Positions 1-9,241 of a stretch of 64,000 nt of DNA are shown piece by piece. The position numbers and the translations under genes are program-made. The DNA is from Dongia_A sp035695765 (lineage in GTDB: Bacteria; Pseudomonadota; Alphaproteobacteria; Dongiales; Dongiaceae): assembly GCA_035695765.1 (NCBI GenBank), contig DASRRI010000088.1:70836-134835 (forward strand), written 5' to 3'. Numbering within the stretch: the first letter of the stretch is position 1; each line of letters opens with the position of its first letter. Below the pieces are notes generated by a model, which saw only the letters and a program-made list of their open reading frames with translations, was not told the DNA's origin and did no database searches.

Positions 1-905
1 AAATGCGACGCCGACACGAAGCCGCAGGCCAGCGCGATGTCGATCACCGACATGTTGGTCTGCAACAAGAGCAACCGCGCACGGTTGAGCCGCAGCTCCA
101 CGTAATAGCGCGCCGGCGAGCGGTGCAGGTATTTCGCGAACAACCGCTCCATCTGGCGGCTGGAGAGGCCCGCCGCCTCCGCCAGGTCCTGACGGCTCAG
201 CGGCTCTTCCAGGTTCTGCTCCATCAGTTGGATCACCTGGATCAGCTTGGGATGACGCACGCCGAGCCGCGCCGTCAGCGCCATGCGCTGGTGATCGTGA
301 CGGTCGCGGATGCGCTCATGGATGAACTGTTCCGACACGGACGCCGCCAGCTCGTGCCCGTGCTGCTGCGAGATCATGTTCAGCATCATGTCGAGCGCAG
401 CTGTCCCGCCGGAGCAGGTGAAGCGGTTGCGGTCGATCTCGAACAGTTCCGATGTCGCTTCGATCTCCGGGAAGTTCTCGGAGAAACTGGCGAGGTTTTC
501 CCAGTGGATGGTGCAGCGATAGCCGTTCAGCATGCTGGCGCGTGCCAGGATGTGGCTGCCGGTGCAGAGCGCGCCGATATCCGCCCCCTGCCGGTCGGCA
601 CGGCGCAAGGCCGCGAAAACGTTCTTGTCCTCGTAGAGATGTCCGTCGATGCCGCTGCACAGCACGACGGTCTGATAGCCCGCGATCTGCTCGATGCTGC
701 CTTCCGGGCTGAGCTCGATGCCGTTGCTGGCGCGGACCGCCTTGCCGTCGGGCGAGAACAGCCGCCAGCGATAGAGTTCCTTGCCGCTCGCTCGGTTGGC
801 GAGGCGCAAGGGCTCGATGGCGGACGTGAAGGCGATCATCGAGAAATTCGGCACCAGCAGAAAAGCGATTTCCTGTGGCAGCTTGCTCGGTTTGGCTCCA
901 AACAT
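1..905 (-). CDS. GlxA/GbdR-family AraC-type transcriptional regulator (C-terminus cut by window edge)
   Basis: A minus-strand frame starts at ATG 903-905 (MFGAKPSKLPQEIAFLLVPN) and stays open to the left edge, giving about 301 residues. Residues about 10-190 look like the class I amidotransferase/DJ-1-like sensor domain (CTGSHILARASMLNGY around the nucleophile elbow). Residues about 215-301 form an AraC-type double helix-turn-helix (LSRQDLAEAAGLSSRQMERL, then the second helix pair up to ACGFVSASHF). Only the last 15-25 residues of a usual 310-330 residue family member are missing. In pseudomonads GbdR, of this family, activates dimethylglycine and sarcosine catabolism; the sarcosine oxidase operon diverges from this gene, so the same role is inferred here. 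Confidence 0.85.
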   Translation of the reverse strand, partial: MFGAKPSKLPQEIAFLLVPNFSMIAFTSAIEPLRLANRASGKELYRWRLFSPDGKAVRASNGIELSPEGSIEQIAGYQTVVLCSGIDGHLYEDKNVFAALRRADRQGADIGALCTGSHILARASMLNGYRCTIHWENLASFSENFPEIEATSELFEIDRNRFTCSGGTAALDMMLNMISQQHGHELAASVSEQFIHERIRDRHDHQRMALTARLGVRHPKLIQVIQLMEQNLEEPLSRQDLAEAAGLSSRQMERLFAKYLHRSPARYYVELRLNRARLLLLQTNMSVIDIALACGFVSASH

Positions 906-1528
906 GGGGTGCGAAACCCTTTATGGCGCCGGCCTCCCCAAGAAGCTCACGGCGCGATCTGAAAAGTCGATGCCGTCTATAGAACATATCACCGGATTTG
1001 TCGCTAGCAGTTTTTCGGTCGCAGGGGGTACGAGAATGCAAGCCCAAGGTGGGCCTCGCGATCTCCACCGCAACCAAAAATATCACGGAAAATTAGCGCA
1101 TTTTCTTGCGAGGTCCGAGCTTCCCGCAAGTCCGGCGGTGATGCCGGCTGCCATCCATGGACGCTAACATTGCAATGCGGTATGGACGGCGGTCCTGGCG
1201 GCCAATGGCGGCAAATATGGCGATGTCTATTTCCGAGAACGCGCCTCTTGAACCGATTGTGCTCTCGAAACGAGACGCGCGGCGCGTGCTTAATCTGCTC
1301 CGAAACCCGCCGAAGCCGACGCCGGCACTACTTGCTGCTGCCCGTCGGTTGGCAGCCGCAAAGCGTCGCGGATCAGCGCAAGACTGAAGCGCCTTGCGCA
1401 CTCCGCTGCAGGCTAAGTCCTTGACCCTGCGGCGTTGCGGCGACAATACATGGCGCTCGGCCAAAGGACGGGGGTGGCCGGCTCGGCCATTCTCGCCGCC
1501 GATTCCAAGGGTGGTCCGGTAAGTCCTG
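906..1528. other. Intergenic region between glxA-like regulator and soxB
   Basis: This 620-base stretch separates the divergent regulator and the sox operon and should hold both promoters. Apart from the short DUF1778-like frame at 1157-1387 I find no convincing gene. I looked for a glycine riboswitch because of the downstream pathway and saw no match to its conserved cores. The soxB ribosome binding site is weak. Operators for the regulator are expected here but I cannot assign one. Confidence 0.4.
1157..1387 (+). CDS. Short DUF1778 (TacA antitoxin)-like C-terminal fragment, probably remnant
   Basis: The frame encodes 76 residues from ATG 1157; ATG 1205 is an alternative. The C-terminal half (IVLSKRDARRVLNLLRNPPK followed by PTPALLAAARRLAAAK) resembles the toxin-neutralising tail of DUF1778/TacA antitoxins, in which LS..D...L..LL.NPP.P...L..A.. 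is conserved. The usual ribbon-helix-helix DNA-binding half, about 50 residues, is absent, and no GNAT toxin follows. It is therefore best read as a stand-alone tail or decayed antitoxin. The start and whether it is expressed are uncertain. Confidence 0.35.
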   Translation: MDANIAMRYGRRSWRPMAANMAMSISENAPLEPIVLSKRDARRVLNLLRNPPKPTPALLAAARRLAAAKRRGSAQD

Positions 1529-2782
1529 ATGAAACAGCATTATTCGATCTTCACGCTCGCGCGGAACGCGGCCAGCTATCACGAGAAGTGGACCGAGGCC
1601 TGGCGCAGCCCGGATCCGAAGCCGGAATATGACGTGGTCATCGTCGGCGGCGGCGGTCATGGCCTGGCCACCGCCTATTACCTCGCCAAGGAACACGGGA
1701 TCACCAACGTCGCGGTCATCGAGAAGGGCTGGCTCGGCGGTGGCAATACCGGCCGCAACACGACCATCGTCCGCTCCAACTATCTTTGGGATGAGTCCGC
1801 GCACCTCTACGAGCATGCGCTGAAGCTGTGGGAGGGCCTGTCCCAGGACCTCAATTACAACGTCATGTTCAGCCAGCGCGGCCTGCTTTCCACCGCGCAT
1901 ACCATCCACGACATGCAGGCGCTGCGCCGCCGGGTCTATGCCATCCAGCTCAACGGCATCGATTCAGAGATCCTGACACGGGAGCAGGTCGCGGCCTATT
2001 GCCCGATCCTCGATTGCTCGCCGACGGCGCGCTATCCGGTGTTCGGCGCCAGCCTGCAGCGCCGCGGCGGGGTTGCGCGCCACGACGCGGTCGCCTGGGG
2101 CTTCGCCCGCGGCGCCGACGCGCGCGGCGTCGACATCATCCAGAATTGCGAAGTGACCGGCTTCAAGATCGAAGCCGGCAAGGTCACCGGCATCGAGACT
2201 ACGCGCGGCGCGATCCGCGCGAAGAAGGTCGGCGTTGTCGTTGCCGGCCATTGCGGCGTGCTCGCGGGCATGGCGGGCTTCCGCCTCCCGATCGAAAGCC
2301 ACCCGCTGCAGGCGATGGTGTCGGAGCCGATCAAGCCGGTGCTGGATTGCGTTGTCATGTCCGGCCAGGTCCACGTCTATGTCAGCCAGTCCGACAAGGG
2401 CGAGCTGGTGTTCGGCGCGGGCATCGACAGCTTCAACTCCTATGCCCAGCAGGGCAGCCCGCCGGTGGTGGAGAACATGCTGAACGCCCTGACCGAACTG
2501 TTCCCGATGTTCGGCCGGCTGCGGTTCCTGCGCCAGTGGGGCGGCATCGTCGATACCTGCCCCGATGCCAGCCCGATAATCGGCAAGACTCCGGTCGAGA
2601 ACCTGTTCTTCAATTGCGGCTGGGGAACAGGCGGATTCAAGGCGACGCCCGGCTCCGGCCATGTCTTCGCGCACACCATCGCGACCGGCGAGCCGCACAA
2701 GCTGGCCGCTCCTTTCGCGCTGGAGCGTTTCACCACCGGCTATCTGATCGACGAGCACGGCGCCGCCGGCGTCGCTCACTAA
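1529..2782 (+). CDS. soxB: Sarcosine oxidase beta subunit
   Basis: The 417-residue flavoprotein oxidises sarcosine to glycine, formaldehyde and H2O2 in the cytoplasm as part of the heterotetrameric SoxBDAG enzyme. An N-terminal Rossmann motif (VVIVGGGGHGLATAYYLA, from about residue 36) binds FAD. The stretch GGVARHDAVAWG around residue 185 matches the place where FMN is covalently attached to a histidine (His185 candidate) at the alpha-beta interface. The length is normal for SoxB (about 405-420). It is followed after 12 bases by soxD, and the order B-D-A-G is the classical one. Confidence 0.97.
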   Translation: MKQHYSIFTLARNAASYHEKWTEAWRSPDPKPEYDVVIVGGGGHGLATAYYLAKEHGITNVAVIEKGWLGGGNTGRNTTIVRSNYLWDESAHLYEHALKLWEGLSQDLNYNVMFSQRGLLSTAHTIHDMQALRRRVYAIQLNGIDSEILTREQVAAYCPILDCSPTARYPVFGASLQRRGGVARHDAVAWGFARGADARGVDIIQNCEVTGFKIEAGKVTGIETTRGAIRAKKVGVVVAGHCGVLAGMAGFRLPIESHPLQAMVSEPIKPVLDCVVMSGQVHVYVSQSDKGELVFGAGIDSFNSYAQQGSPPVVENMLNALTELFPMFGRLRFLRQWGGIVDTCPDASPIIGKTPVENLFFNCGWGTGGFKATPGSGHVFAHTIATGEPHKLAAPFALERFTTGYLIDEHGAAGVAH

Positions 2783-2794
2783 GAGGCATCACCT

Positions 2795-3088
2795 ATGTTG
2801 CTGATCCCCTGCCCTTACTGCGGCAAGCGCGACGAGCACGAATTCAGCTACGCGCACGAGGGCCATATCGCGCGCCCGACCAATGGCGAGCAGCTCTCCG
2901 ACGCGGAGTGGGCGCAGTATCTCTTCATGCGCAAGAACCCGAAGGGCGTACATTACGAACGCTGGATGCATGCCAAAGGCTGCCGCCGCTATTTCAACGT
3001 CGCGCGCGATACCGTCACGCACGAGATCTATGCGGTCTATGAGATGGGCCAGCCCGCACCGGCCATCGATCGGGGGAATGGCCGATGA
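2795..3088 (+). CDS. soxD: Sarcosine oxidase delta subunit
   Basis: This 97-residue zinc-binding subunit of heterotetrameric sarcosine oxidase shows the expected ligand set: Cys6 and Cys9 in CPYC, His59 and Cys63 in HAKGC. The length and the conserved ending (HEIYAVYEMGQ) are typical. It stabilises the alpha-beta complex and has no catalytic role of its own. The gene overlaps soxA by four bases (ATGA), implying translational coupling. Confidence 0.96.
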   Translation: MLLIPCPYCGKRDEHEFSYAHEGHIARPTNGEQLSDAEWAQYLFMRKNPKGVHYERWMHAKGCRRYFNVARDTVTHEIYAVYEMGQPAPAIDRGNGR

Positions 3089-6000
3089 GTCAGCAAGTCA
3101 ACCGCCTGCCGCAAGGCGGCCGCATCGATCGCACTAGGCCGCTGCGCTTCGTGTTCGACGGCAAGGCCTATTACGGTTATGAGGGTGATACCCTCGCCTC
3201 TGCCTTGCTCGCGAACGGCGTGGTACTGGTCGGGCGCAGCTTCAAGTACCACCGTCCGCGCGGCATCCTCTCCGCCGGCGCGGAAGAACCGAATGCGCTG
3301 ATCCAGCTCGGCCAGGGTGCGCGTTCGGAACCCAATCTGCGTGCAACACAGATTGAGCTCTATGAGGGATTGATCGCCGAGAGTCAGAATCGCTGGCCAA
3401 GTCTGACGACGGACGTCGGCGCGGTGAATAGCCTGTTCCACCGCGTCTTCCCGTCGGGCTTCTACTACAAGACCTTCATGTGGCCGAAGAGCTTCTGGAT
3501 GAAGTACGAGCATTTCATCCGCCGCATGGCTGGCCTCGGCAAGTGCCCGACCGCGCCTGACCCCGACCGCTACGACAAGCTCCACGCTCATGCCGATGCC
3601 TTGATCGTCGGCGCGGGCCCCGCGGGCCTGTCGGCAGCGCTCGCCGCCGGCCGGGCCGGCGCGCGCGTGATTCTCGTTGACGAGCAGCAGGAGCTGGGCG
3701 GATCGCTCCTGTCCGATCGGCAAGCGCTGATCGACGGCAAGCCGGGCGGACAGTGGGTGGCAGATGCCATCACCGAACTGCACACGATGCCGGATGTCAC
3801 CTTGCTGCCGCGCACCGTGGCTTTCGCCTATTACGACCACAACATGGTCAGTCTCATGGAGCGGGTGACGGATCATCTCAATCCGACCTCGCCCGAAGCG
3901 CTGAGCCAGCCGCGCCAGCGCTTGTGGCGCGTGCGCGCGAAGGACGTGATCCTGGCGACCGGCGCGATCGAGCGGCCACTTGTCTATTTGGATAACGACC
4001 GGCCGAACTGCATGCTGGCGTCGGCCGCGCAAACCTATGTCAACCGCTACGGCTCCGCGCCAGGCAAGCGCGCGGTCATCATGACCAACAATGATACCGC
4101 CTATCAGGCCGCGCTCGACCTGGTGGATGCCGGCGTGTCGGTTGCCGCCATTGTCGACGTGCGCGAAAATCCGGACGGCGAGCTGGTGGCGAATGCGCGC
4201 GCGCGCGGCATCGAGATTCTCGCGGGTCACGCCATCACCCGCGTCAAGGGCAAGCTTGCCGTCCGCGAGATCGAAGTGCGGCGCCTGACCAGCGACGGTA
4301 AGGGTGTCACCACCGACGCGCGCCAGATCTATTGCGATCTGGTTCTGTCGTCGGCCGGCTGGCAGCCGACCGTGCACCTGTTCTCGCAGGCGCGCGGCAA
4401 GCTCAAATGGAATCCGGATATCCTGGCTTTCGTGCCGGACAAAGTGCTGCCGGGCCAGTACAACCATTCGGTCGGCGCCGCGCGCGGCGCGTTCGCGCTG
4501 GCCGATTGCCTGGTCGATGGCCACGCCGCCGGCACCGCGGCCGCACATGCCGCCGGCTTCACGAATTCCGCGGGCAGCACACCGGTCGCCAGCGCCGAGC
4601 CAGCGCTGGGCGCGATGCGCGAGATGTGGGTGGTGCCGTCGAGCAAGCCGCTTGGCCACGAAGGCAAGCACTTCATCGACTACCAGAACGACGTGACCGC
4701 CGCCGACGTGGCGCTGGCGCATCGCGAAGGCTATCGCTCGGTCGAGCATTTGAAGCGCTACACCACCATGGGCATGGCGACCGATCAGGGCAAGACCAGC
4801 AACGTGAATGCGCTGGCCTTGATGGCCGATCTGCGCGGGATCAGCGTGCCGGAGGTCGGCACCACGACGTTCCGCCCGCCTTATACGCCGGTGACGATCG
4901 GCGCCTTCTCCGGCGTCGACAAGGGCGACTTCCTCGATCCGATCCGCAAGACGCCGCTCCATTCCTGGCACGAGCAGCATGGCGCGCCGTTCGAGACGGT
5001 CGGCCAGTGGCACCGCGCCTGGTACTATCCGAAGCCCGGCGAGAGCATGCACGATGCGGTTAACCGCGAGGTCAAGGCTGTCCGCACCTCCGTCGGCATC
5101 GTCGATGCCTCGACCCTTGGCAAGATCGACATCCAGGGGCCCGATGCCGCCTGGTTCCTCAACATGGTCTACACCAACGCCTGGTCCAAGCTGGAGCCCG
5201 GACGTTGCCGCTACGGCTTGATGCTGGGCGAAGACGGCATGGTGATGGATGACGGCGTCACCAGCCGCCTCGCCGACGATCACTTCCACATGACGACGAC
5301 TACCGGCGGGGCGGCGCGCGTGATGGCGTGGCTCGAAGACTGGCTGCAGTGCGAATGGCCCGACAAGAAGGTATATCTGACCAGCGTGACCGAGCAATGG
5401 GCTGTCATCGGCATCAGTGGCCCGATGTCGCGCAAACTGCTTGCGGAGGTCGCGCCGACCCTGGCGCTCGATGACCAGGGCTTCCCGCACCTCTCCTTCA
5501 CCGATGGCGTGGTCGCCGGCGTCAAGTGCCGTATCTATCGCATCACCTTCACCGGCGAGGCGACCTACGAGCTCAACATGCCGCCCTCCTATGCCATGCA
5601 TGTCTGGCGCGCGCTGATGCAGGCCGGCGAGAAATACGGCATCACCCCCTACGGCACCGAAGCCATGCACGTGCTGCGCGCGGAGAAAGGCTTCATCATC
5701 GTCGGCCAGGAAACCGACGGCACCACCACGCCGCAGGACCTCGGCATGGATTGGATCGTTAGCAAGCAGAAACCGGATTTCCTCGGCAAGCGCTCGCTGC
5801 AGCGCTCCGACACCAGGCGGCTGGACCGCAAGCATTTGGTCGGCCTGCTGACGGAAGATCCGAACGAAGTGCTGCCGGAAGGCGCGCAGATCGTGGCGGA
5901 GCTCAAGGACAAGCCGCCGATGGAGATGATCGGCCACGTGACCTCGAGCTATTACAGCCCGAACTGCAGCCGCTCGATTGCGATGGCGCTGGTGAAGAAC

Positions 6001-6114
6001 GGCCGCAACCGAATGGGCGAAACGCTCTACATGCCCTACGACGGCAAGGTCGTGAAAGCCAAGGTGACCGAGCCCAAGTTCTACGATCCGGAAGGAGCGC
6101 GCATCAATGGTTGA
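3085..6114 (+). CDS. soxA: Sarcosine oxidase alpha subunit
   Basis: The 1009-residue subunit has three parts. Residues about 10-90 are a ferredoxin-like domain (LRFVFDGKAYYGYEGDTLAS). Residues about 165-470 form an NAD-binding flavoprotein core with the fingerprint ALIVGAGPAGLSAALAAGRA. Residues about 610-1000 are an aminomethyltransferase (GcvT-like) folate domain that traps formaldehyde as 5,10-methylene-tetrahydrofolate. The size matches heterotetrameric SoxA (about 965-1010). It overlaps soxD by 4 bases and soxG by 8. Confidence 0.97.
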   Translation: MSQQVNRLPQGGRIDRTRPLRFVFDGKAYYGYEGDTLASALLANGVVLVGRSFKYHRPRGILSAGAEEPNALIQLGQGARSEPNLRATQIELYEGLIAESQNRWPSLTTDVGAVNSLFHRVFPSGFYYKTFMWPKSFWMKYEHFIRRMAGLGKCPTAPDPDRYDKLHAHADALIVGAGPAGLSAALAAGRAGARVILVDEQQELGGSLLSDRQALIDGKPGGQWVADAITELHTMPDVTLLPRTVAFAYYDHNMVSLMERVTDHLNPTSPEALSQPRQRLWRVRAKDVILATGAIERPLVYLDNDRPNCMLASAAQTYVNRYGSAPGKRAVIMTNNDTAYQAALDLVDAGVSVAAIVDVRENPDGELVANARARGIEILAGHAITRVKGKLAVREIEVRRLTSDGKGVTTDARQIYCDLVLSSAGWQPTVHLFSQARGKLKWNPDILAFVPDKVLPGQYNHSVGAARGAFALADCLVDGHAAGTAAAHAAGFTNSAGSTPVASAEPALGAMREMWVVPSSKPLGHEGKHFIDYQNDVTAADVALAHREGYRSVEHLKRYTTMGMATDQGKTSNVNALALMADLRGISVPEVGTTTFRPPYTPVTIGAFSGVDKGDFLDPIRKTPLHSWHEQHGAPFETVGQWHRAWYYPKPGESMHDAVNREVKAVRTSVGIVDASTLGKIDIQGPDAAWFLNMVYTNAWSKLEPGRCRYGLMLGEDGMVMDDGVTSRLADDHFHMTTTTGGAARVMAWLEDWLQCEWPDKKVYLTSVTEQWAVIGISGPMSRKLLAEVAPTLALDDQGFPHLSFTDGVVAGVKCRIYRITFTGEATYELNMPPSYAMHVWRALMQAGEKYGITPYGTEAMHVLRAEKGFIIVGQETDGTTTPQDLGMDWIVSKQKPDFLGKRSLQRSDTRRLDRKHLVGLLTEDPNEVLPEGAQIVAELKDKPPMEMIGHVTSSYYSPNCSRSIAMALVKNGRNRMGETLYMPYDGKVVKAKVTEPKFYDPEGARING

Positions 6115-6718
6115 GACCTACCAGCGCCGCAGCGCGCTCGCGCATCTGGGTCTGGTTGCGCGCGCCGCTGCCAGCAGCAAGGCTGGCGCCGGCGTGATCA
6201 TGTCCGAAGTGGCGCATCGCACCATCATCAATATCCGCGGCACGGCATCCGATCCGGCCTTTGCAAACGCGGTTCAGGCTGTGATAGGCGTCGCGCTGCC
6301 GCCGGCCGCCAACACGGCGTCTTCCAGCGGCGGGCGGCAGATCCTCTGGCTCGGCCCCAACGAGTGGTGGGCAACAGGCGCCGAAGGCGAAGCCGACGCG
6401 CTGGTCGAGACCTTTCGTGCGAATTTCGTCGGCCAGCATGCGACGGCATGCGATGTGTCCGAATCCCGCGCGATCATCACGCTCAAGGGACCGAACGCAC
6501 GCGAAGCCTTGATGCGCGGCGTGAGCCTTGACCTGCATCCGCGCGAGTTCAGGGTCGGTCAATGTGCGCAGACTGGCTTGTCGCGCTGTAACGTGCTGCT
6601 ACACCTCACCGACGACACGCCGACCTTCGAGATCTATGTGCTGAAGAGCTTCTCGGACTATCTCTGGCGCTGGCTGGAAAGGGTCGCCGTGGATTTCAAC
6701 CTGGCAATCGAGGCGTAG
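6107..6718 (+). CDS. soxG: Sarcosine oxidase gamma subunit
   Basis: The 203-residue protein is the fourth subunit of the tetrahydrofolate-linked sarcosine oxidase and shares the GcvT-like fold of the alpha subunit tail. The segment ILWLGPNEWWATG and the ending LKSFSDYLWRWLERVAVDF are characteristic of SoxG. The start overlaps soxA by eight bases, so it is translated from within the alpha gene end. It closes the operon; no formyltetrahydrofolate hydrolase or glycine hydroxymethyltransferase gene follows, unlike some sox operons. Confidence 0.93.
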   Translation: MVETYQRRSALAHLGLVARAAASSKAGAGVIMSEVAHRTIINIRGTASDPAFANAVQAVIGVALPPAANTASSSGGRQILWLGPNEWWATGAEGEADALVETFRANFVGQHATACDVSESRAIITLKGPNAREALMRGVSLDLHPREFRVGQCAQTGLSRCNVLLHLTDDTPTFEIYVLKSFSDYLWRWLERVAVDFNLAIEA

Positions 6719-6826
6719 CGGACAGCAGTCGCAGACGCTCTCTCATCTGTCATCTCGGCCGATCGCAGCGAGGGCCGGGAGCCATGCTGCGCGAGCAACC
6801 AGCTCAGTGAGCAGAAAGGGGACCAG

Positions 6827-7255
6827 CTACCCCGCGAGCTGCGTGACCACTTCCTGCGAGCGCAGCAAATCGGCGAGCGTGGTGCGCTTCAGGCTTTGCA
6901 GCATCGCGCTTTCCGCCTGGCCCAGCACGCGGTCCAGCAGCGGGCCGACGGCGCGGCCGATCGGGCAGTTCGGATTGACGTTCTCATGCCGCGAGAACAA
7001 CGGCGAATCCTCGACCGCGCGATAGATCTCATCGAGGCCGATGCGCTCCACTGGCCTTGCCAGCACGAAGCCGCCGGTGGCGCCGGCGCGTGAATCGACG
7101 ATGCCGGCCGCGCGCAGCTCACCCATCAGCCGGCGGATCAGAACGGGATTGGTGCCGACCGATCCGGCGATATAGTCGGACGAAGTCGGCTTGCCCGCCT
7201 TGACGGCGAGCATGACCAGCGTGTGGATCGCAACGGCAAAGCGGCTGTTCTGCAT
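6827..7255 (-). CDS. Rrf2-family transcriptional regulator
   Basis: The chosen start (ATG 7253-7255, MQNSRFAVAIHTLVMLA) follows a GAGGGCAGG ribosome binding site and gives 142 residues; an upstream start at 7291 is possible but adds unconserved sequence. The winged helix is at residues 10-75 (IAGSVGTNPVLIRRLMGELR, then a TGGF.LARP wing). Only one cysteine (NPNCPIGRAV) lies where Fe-S members such as IscR carry three, so a cluster is unlikely; it resembles the YwnA-like branch. It diverges from the DMT exporter across 150 bases and may control it. Confidence 0.88.
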   Translation of the reverse strand: MQNSRFAVAIHTLVMLAVKAGKPTSSDYIAGSVGTNPVLIRRLMGELRAAGIVDSRAGATGGFVLARPVERIGLDEIYRAVEDSPLFSRHENVNPNCPIGRAVGPLLDRVLGQAESAMLQSLKRTTLADLLRSQEVVTQLAG

Positions 7256-7406
7256 CCTGCCCTCGGCCAAGCCCCTCGTGTATGGAGACAATCACATCCC
7301 CTCACCCACGATTATGGGGCCAGCCCACGCGCCTTTCCAGTGCCGACTTGCTGCTATTCCGGCGATCCGCCAGGATAGCCGCCTGTATTAACCCTGATTC
7401 CTAGCC

Positions 7407-8306
7407 GTGGCGCCTCCCGCAATCGTCAACACATCGGCCAAACCGCTGCTGGCGTTCGTCCTGATGGGGACGGCGGTGCTATGCTTTTCGCTGGTCGACG
7501 CAACGGCGAAGTGGCTGACGGGCGGCTACGATCCCTGGCAGATCATGTTCGTCAGCCGCATCATTCCCATGGTGCTATCGTTGATCCTGGCCTATCGCGA
7601 AACCGGCAACCCGTTCAATTTCTATACGCGCTTCCCGAAACTGCAGGTCCTGCGCGCTTCCATCGCCATCCCAATGGTCTGGTGTTTTTTCACCGGCCTC
7701 AAGTCCCTGCCACTGGCAGAAGCGATCACGATTGCGTTCGCTGCGCCCTTGTTCATCACCATGCTGTCGCGCCCGATCCTGGGTGAGCGGATCGGCCCGC
7801 GCCGCTGGGGCGCTGTCGCCGTCGGCTTCGTCGGCGTGCTGGTGGCGCTGCGGCCAGGCTTGGGCGGGCTCGGTACCGGCCCCATCCTCATCATCATCTC
7901 GGCATTCAGCTACGCGTTGTCCATGGTCCTGCTGCGGCGCTTCACCGGTCAGGAACCGACGCACAACATCTTTTTCTACGGCAATATCGGCTCATTCGTG
8001 GTGGCCGGATTCAATTCGATTCCGGTCTGGATCGCGCCCGACCCGGCGGACTTCGGCCTGTTGCTGCTGGTCGGCGTGTGGGGCGTGCTCGGCAGCTATG
8101 CGGTGATCCGCGCCTACCGCCTGGGCGAGGCATCGATGCTCGCGCCGCTGGAATACACCGCGCTCATCTGGTCGATCATCTTCGATCTGTGGCTGTTCAG
8201 CCTGACGCCGGTGCCCGCCGTGCTGCTCGGCGCCGCCATCGTCATCGCCTCCAACGTCTACATCGCCCACCGCGAGCACAAGGTCGCGAAGGCGGCGGCG
8301 CAGTAG
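7407..8306 (+). CDS. DMT-superfamily (EamA) transporter
   Basis: The 299-residue membrane protein starts at GTG 7407. It contains ten hydrophobic segments arranged as two EamA repeats (residues about 12-145 and 155-290), with the family style GERIGPRRWGAVAVGFVGVL at the start of the second half of repeat one. Members export amino acids, metabolites or drugs across the inner membrane; the substrate cannot be told from the sequence. Its closest regulatory neighbour is the divergent Rrf2 gene. Confidence 0.88.
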   Translation: MAPPAIVNTSAKPLLAFVLMGTAVLCFSLVDATAKWLTGGYDPWQIMFVSRIIPMVLSLILAYRETGNPFNFYTRFPKLQVLRASIAIPMVWCFFTGLKSLPLAEAITIAFAAPLFITMLSRPILGERIGPRRWGAVAVGFVGVLVALRPGLGGLGTGPILIIISAFSYALSMVLLRRFTGQEPTHNIFFYGNIGSFVVAGFNSIPVWIAPDPADFGLLLLVGVWGVLGSYAVIRAYRLGEASMLAPLEYTALIWSIIFDLWLFSLTPVPAVLLGAAIVIASNVYIAHREHKVAKAAAQ

Positions 8307-8315
8307 CAAGCTGCT

Positions 8316-9230
8316 CTAACCCAGCACCTGGTGAGCCGAACGCACGATATTGCTTGGAAGCGACAGCTCCATTTGCCGCGCCGTGTTCAAGTTGACGATC
8401 AGTTCGGGCTGCCGAACGTATTGGACAGGAATATCACCGGCGTCGGTCCCTCTCAGGACCCTATCGACCTGGCCCGCCATTCGACGCGCGGCAGCCGCGA
8501 GGCTTGTGCCATACGCCACCAGCGGGGCATATCGCGCGTGGTCCCTGCCGAAGACTGCCGGAAGCCGGGCAGCGGTCGCCAGCCGAACGATTGCTGCTCC
8601 ATAGGTCGTGGTGCGCGGCACCTCCAAGCATAGAAGTGCCTCGGAACCGGCGGCCGTGAAGTCGGCGAAAGCCGGCTCGAGATCATCCTCGCCTTTCAGG
8701 AGGGAGATGTGCGCGTCCAGGCCTTCCGCTACCGCGGTCGCCTTCGAAAGATTTGGCAGGATATTCGGGACGCCGGCATCGCCCAGAACCGCCAAACGGC
8801 GCAATCCAGGCACCACGTCTTTCAGGATTTGGATCTGCACGCCGATCTGGTGCGGATCGAAACTCGTGCATCCGGTCGTCCGTCCGCCTGGCCTCTCCAC
8901 ATTATCGATCATTCCTGCCGCGAGGGGATCCAGCACGATGGCGAAGACGATTGGCAGGTCCGGAGCCGCCTTGCGCGCCGCCCAGTACGTCACAGCGCCA
9001 ATGACCACTATGACCTCCGCACGGCACTGGACGAGCTCGGCTGCAAGCGCCGGCAGATCATCCAGGCGGCCATCGGCGAAGCGCGCTTCGAGCCGGACAG
9101 TCTTGCCGTCCTGGTAGCCAAGCTCCTGCATCTGCTCGCTGAAGGCCGCGAAGCTTGGATATGTCTTGTCCCCCGCCAGCAGCACGCCAACAACGGGCAA
9201 GCCAGGCTGCCGTGCGGGGTCGGCGTCCAT
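8316..9230 (-). CDS. ABC transporter substrate-binding protein (TrpX-like family), no signal peptide visible
   Basis: The ATG at 9228-9230, preceded by GGAG, gives 304 residues (MDADPARQPGLPVVGVLLAG). The body follows the ABC_sub_bind (PF04392) pattern: a type I periplasmic-binding fold with VIVVIGAVTYWAARKAAPDL, PIVFAIVLDPLAAGMIDNVE and the closing hinge RQPELIVNLNTARQMEL. Family members normally begin with a Tat or Sec signal; none is seen here from this start, and extending the frame upstream only enters the carbonic anhydrase gene. No permease or ATPase is nearby. It may be a cytosolic orphan or may have lost its leader. Confidence 0.75.
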   Translation of the reverse strand: MDADPARQPGLPVVGVLLAGDKTYPSFAAFSEQMQELGYQDGKTVRLEARFADGRLDDLPALAAELVQCRAEVIVVIGAVTYWAARKAAPDLPIVFAIVLDPLAAGMIDNVERPGGRTTGCTSFDPHQIGVQIQILKDVVPGLRRLAVLGDAGVPNILPNLSKATAVAEGLDAHISLLKGEDDLEPAFADFTAAGSEALLCLEVPRTTTYGAAIVRLATAARLPAVFGRDHARYAPLVAYGTSLAAAARRMAGQVDRVLRGTDAGDIPVQYVRQPELIVNLNTARQMELSLPSNIVRSAHQVLG

Positions 9231-9241
9231 GACTCCGAGCT

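Noticed and set aside
1388..1528. Glycine riboswitch before the sox operon
   Set aside because: The conserved aptamer cores and paired elements of glycine riboswitches could not be found.
3037..5937. A 966-codon open frame on the minus strand
   Set aside because: It lies antisense to soxA, whose domains are unambiguous. Its predicted protein is His/Arg/Ala-rich low-complexity sequence typical of the shadow strand of GC-rich genes.
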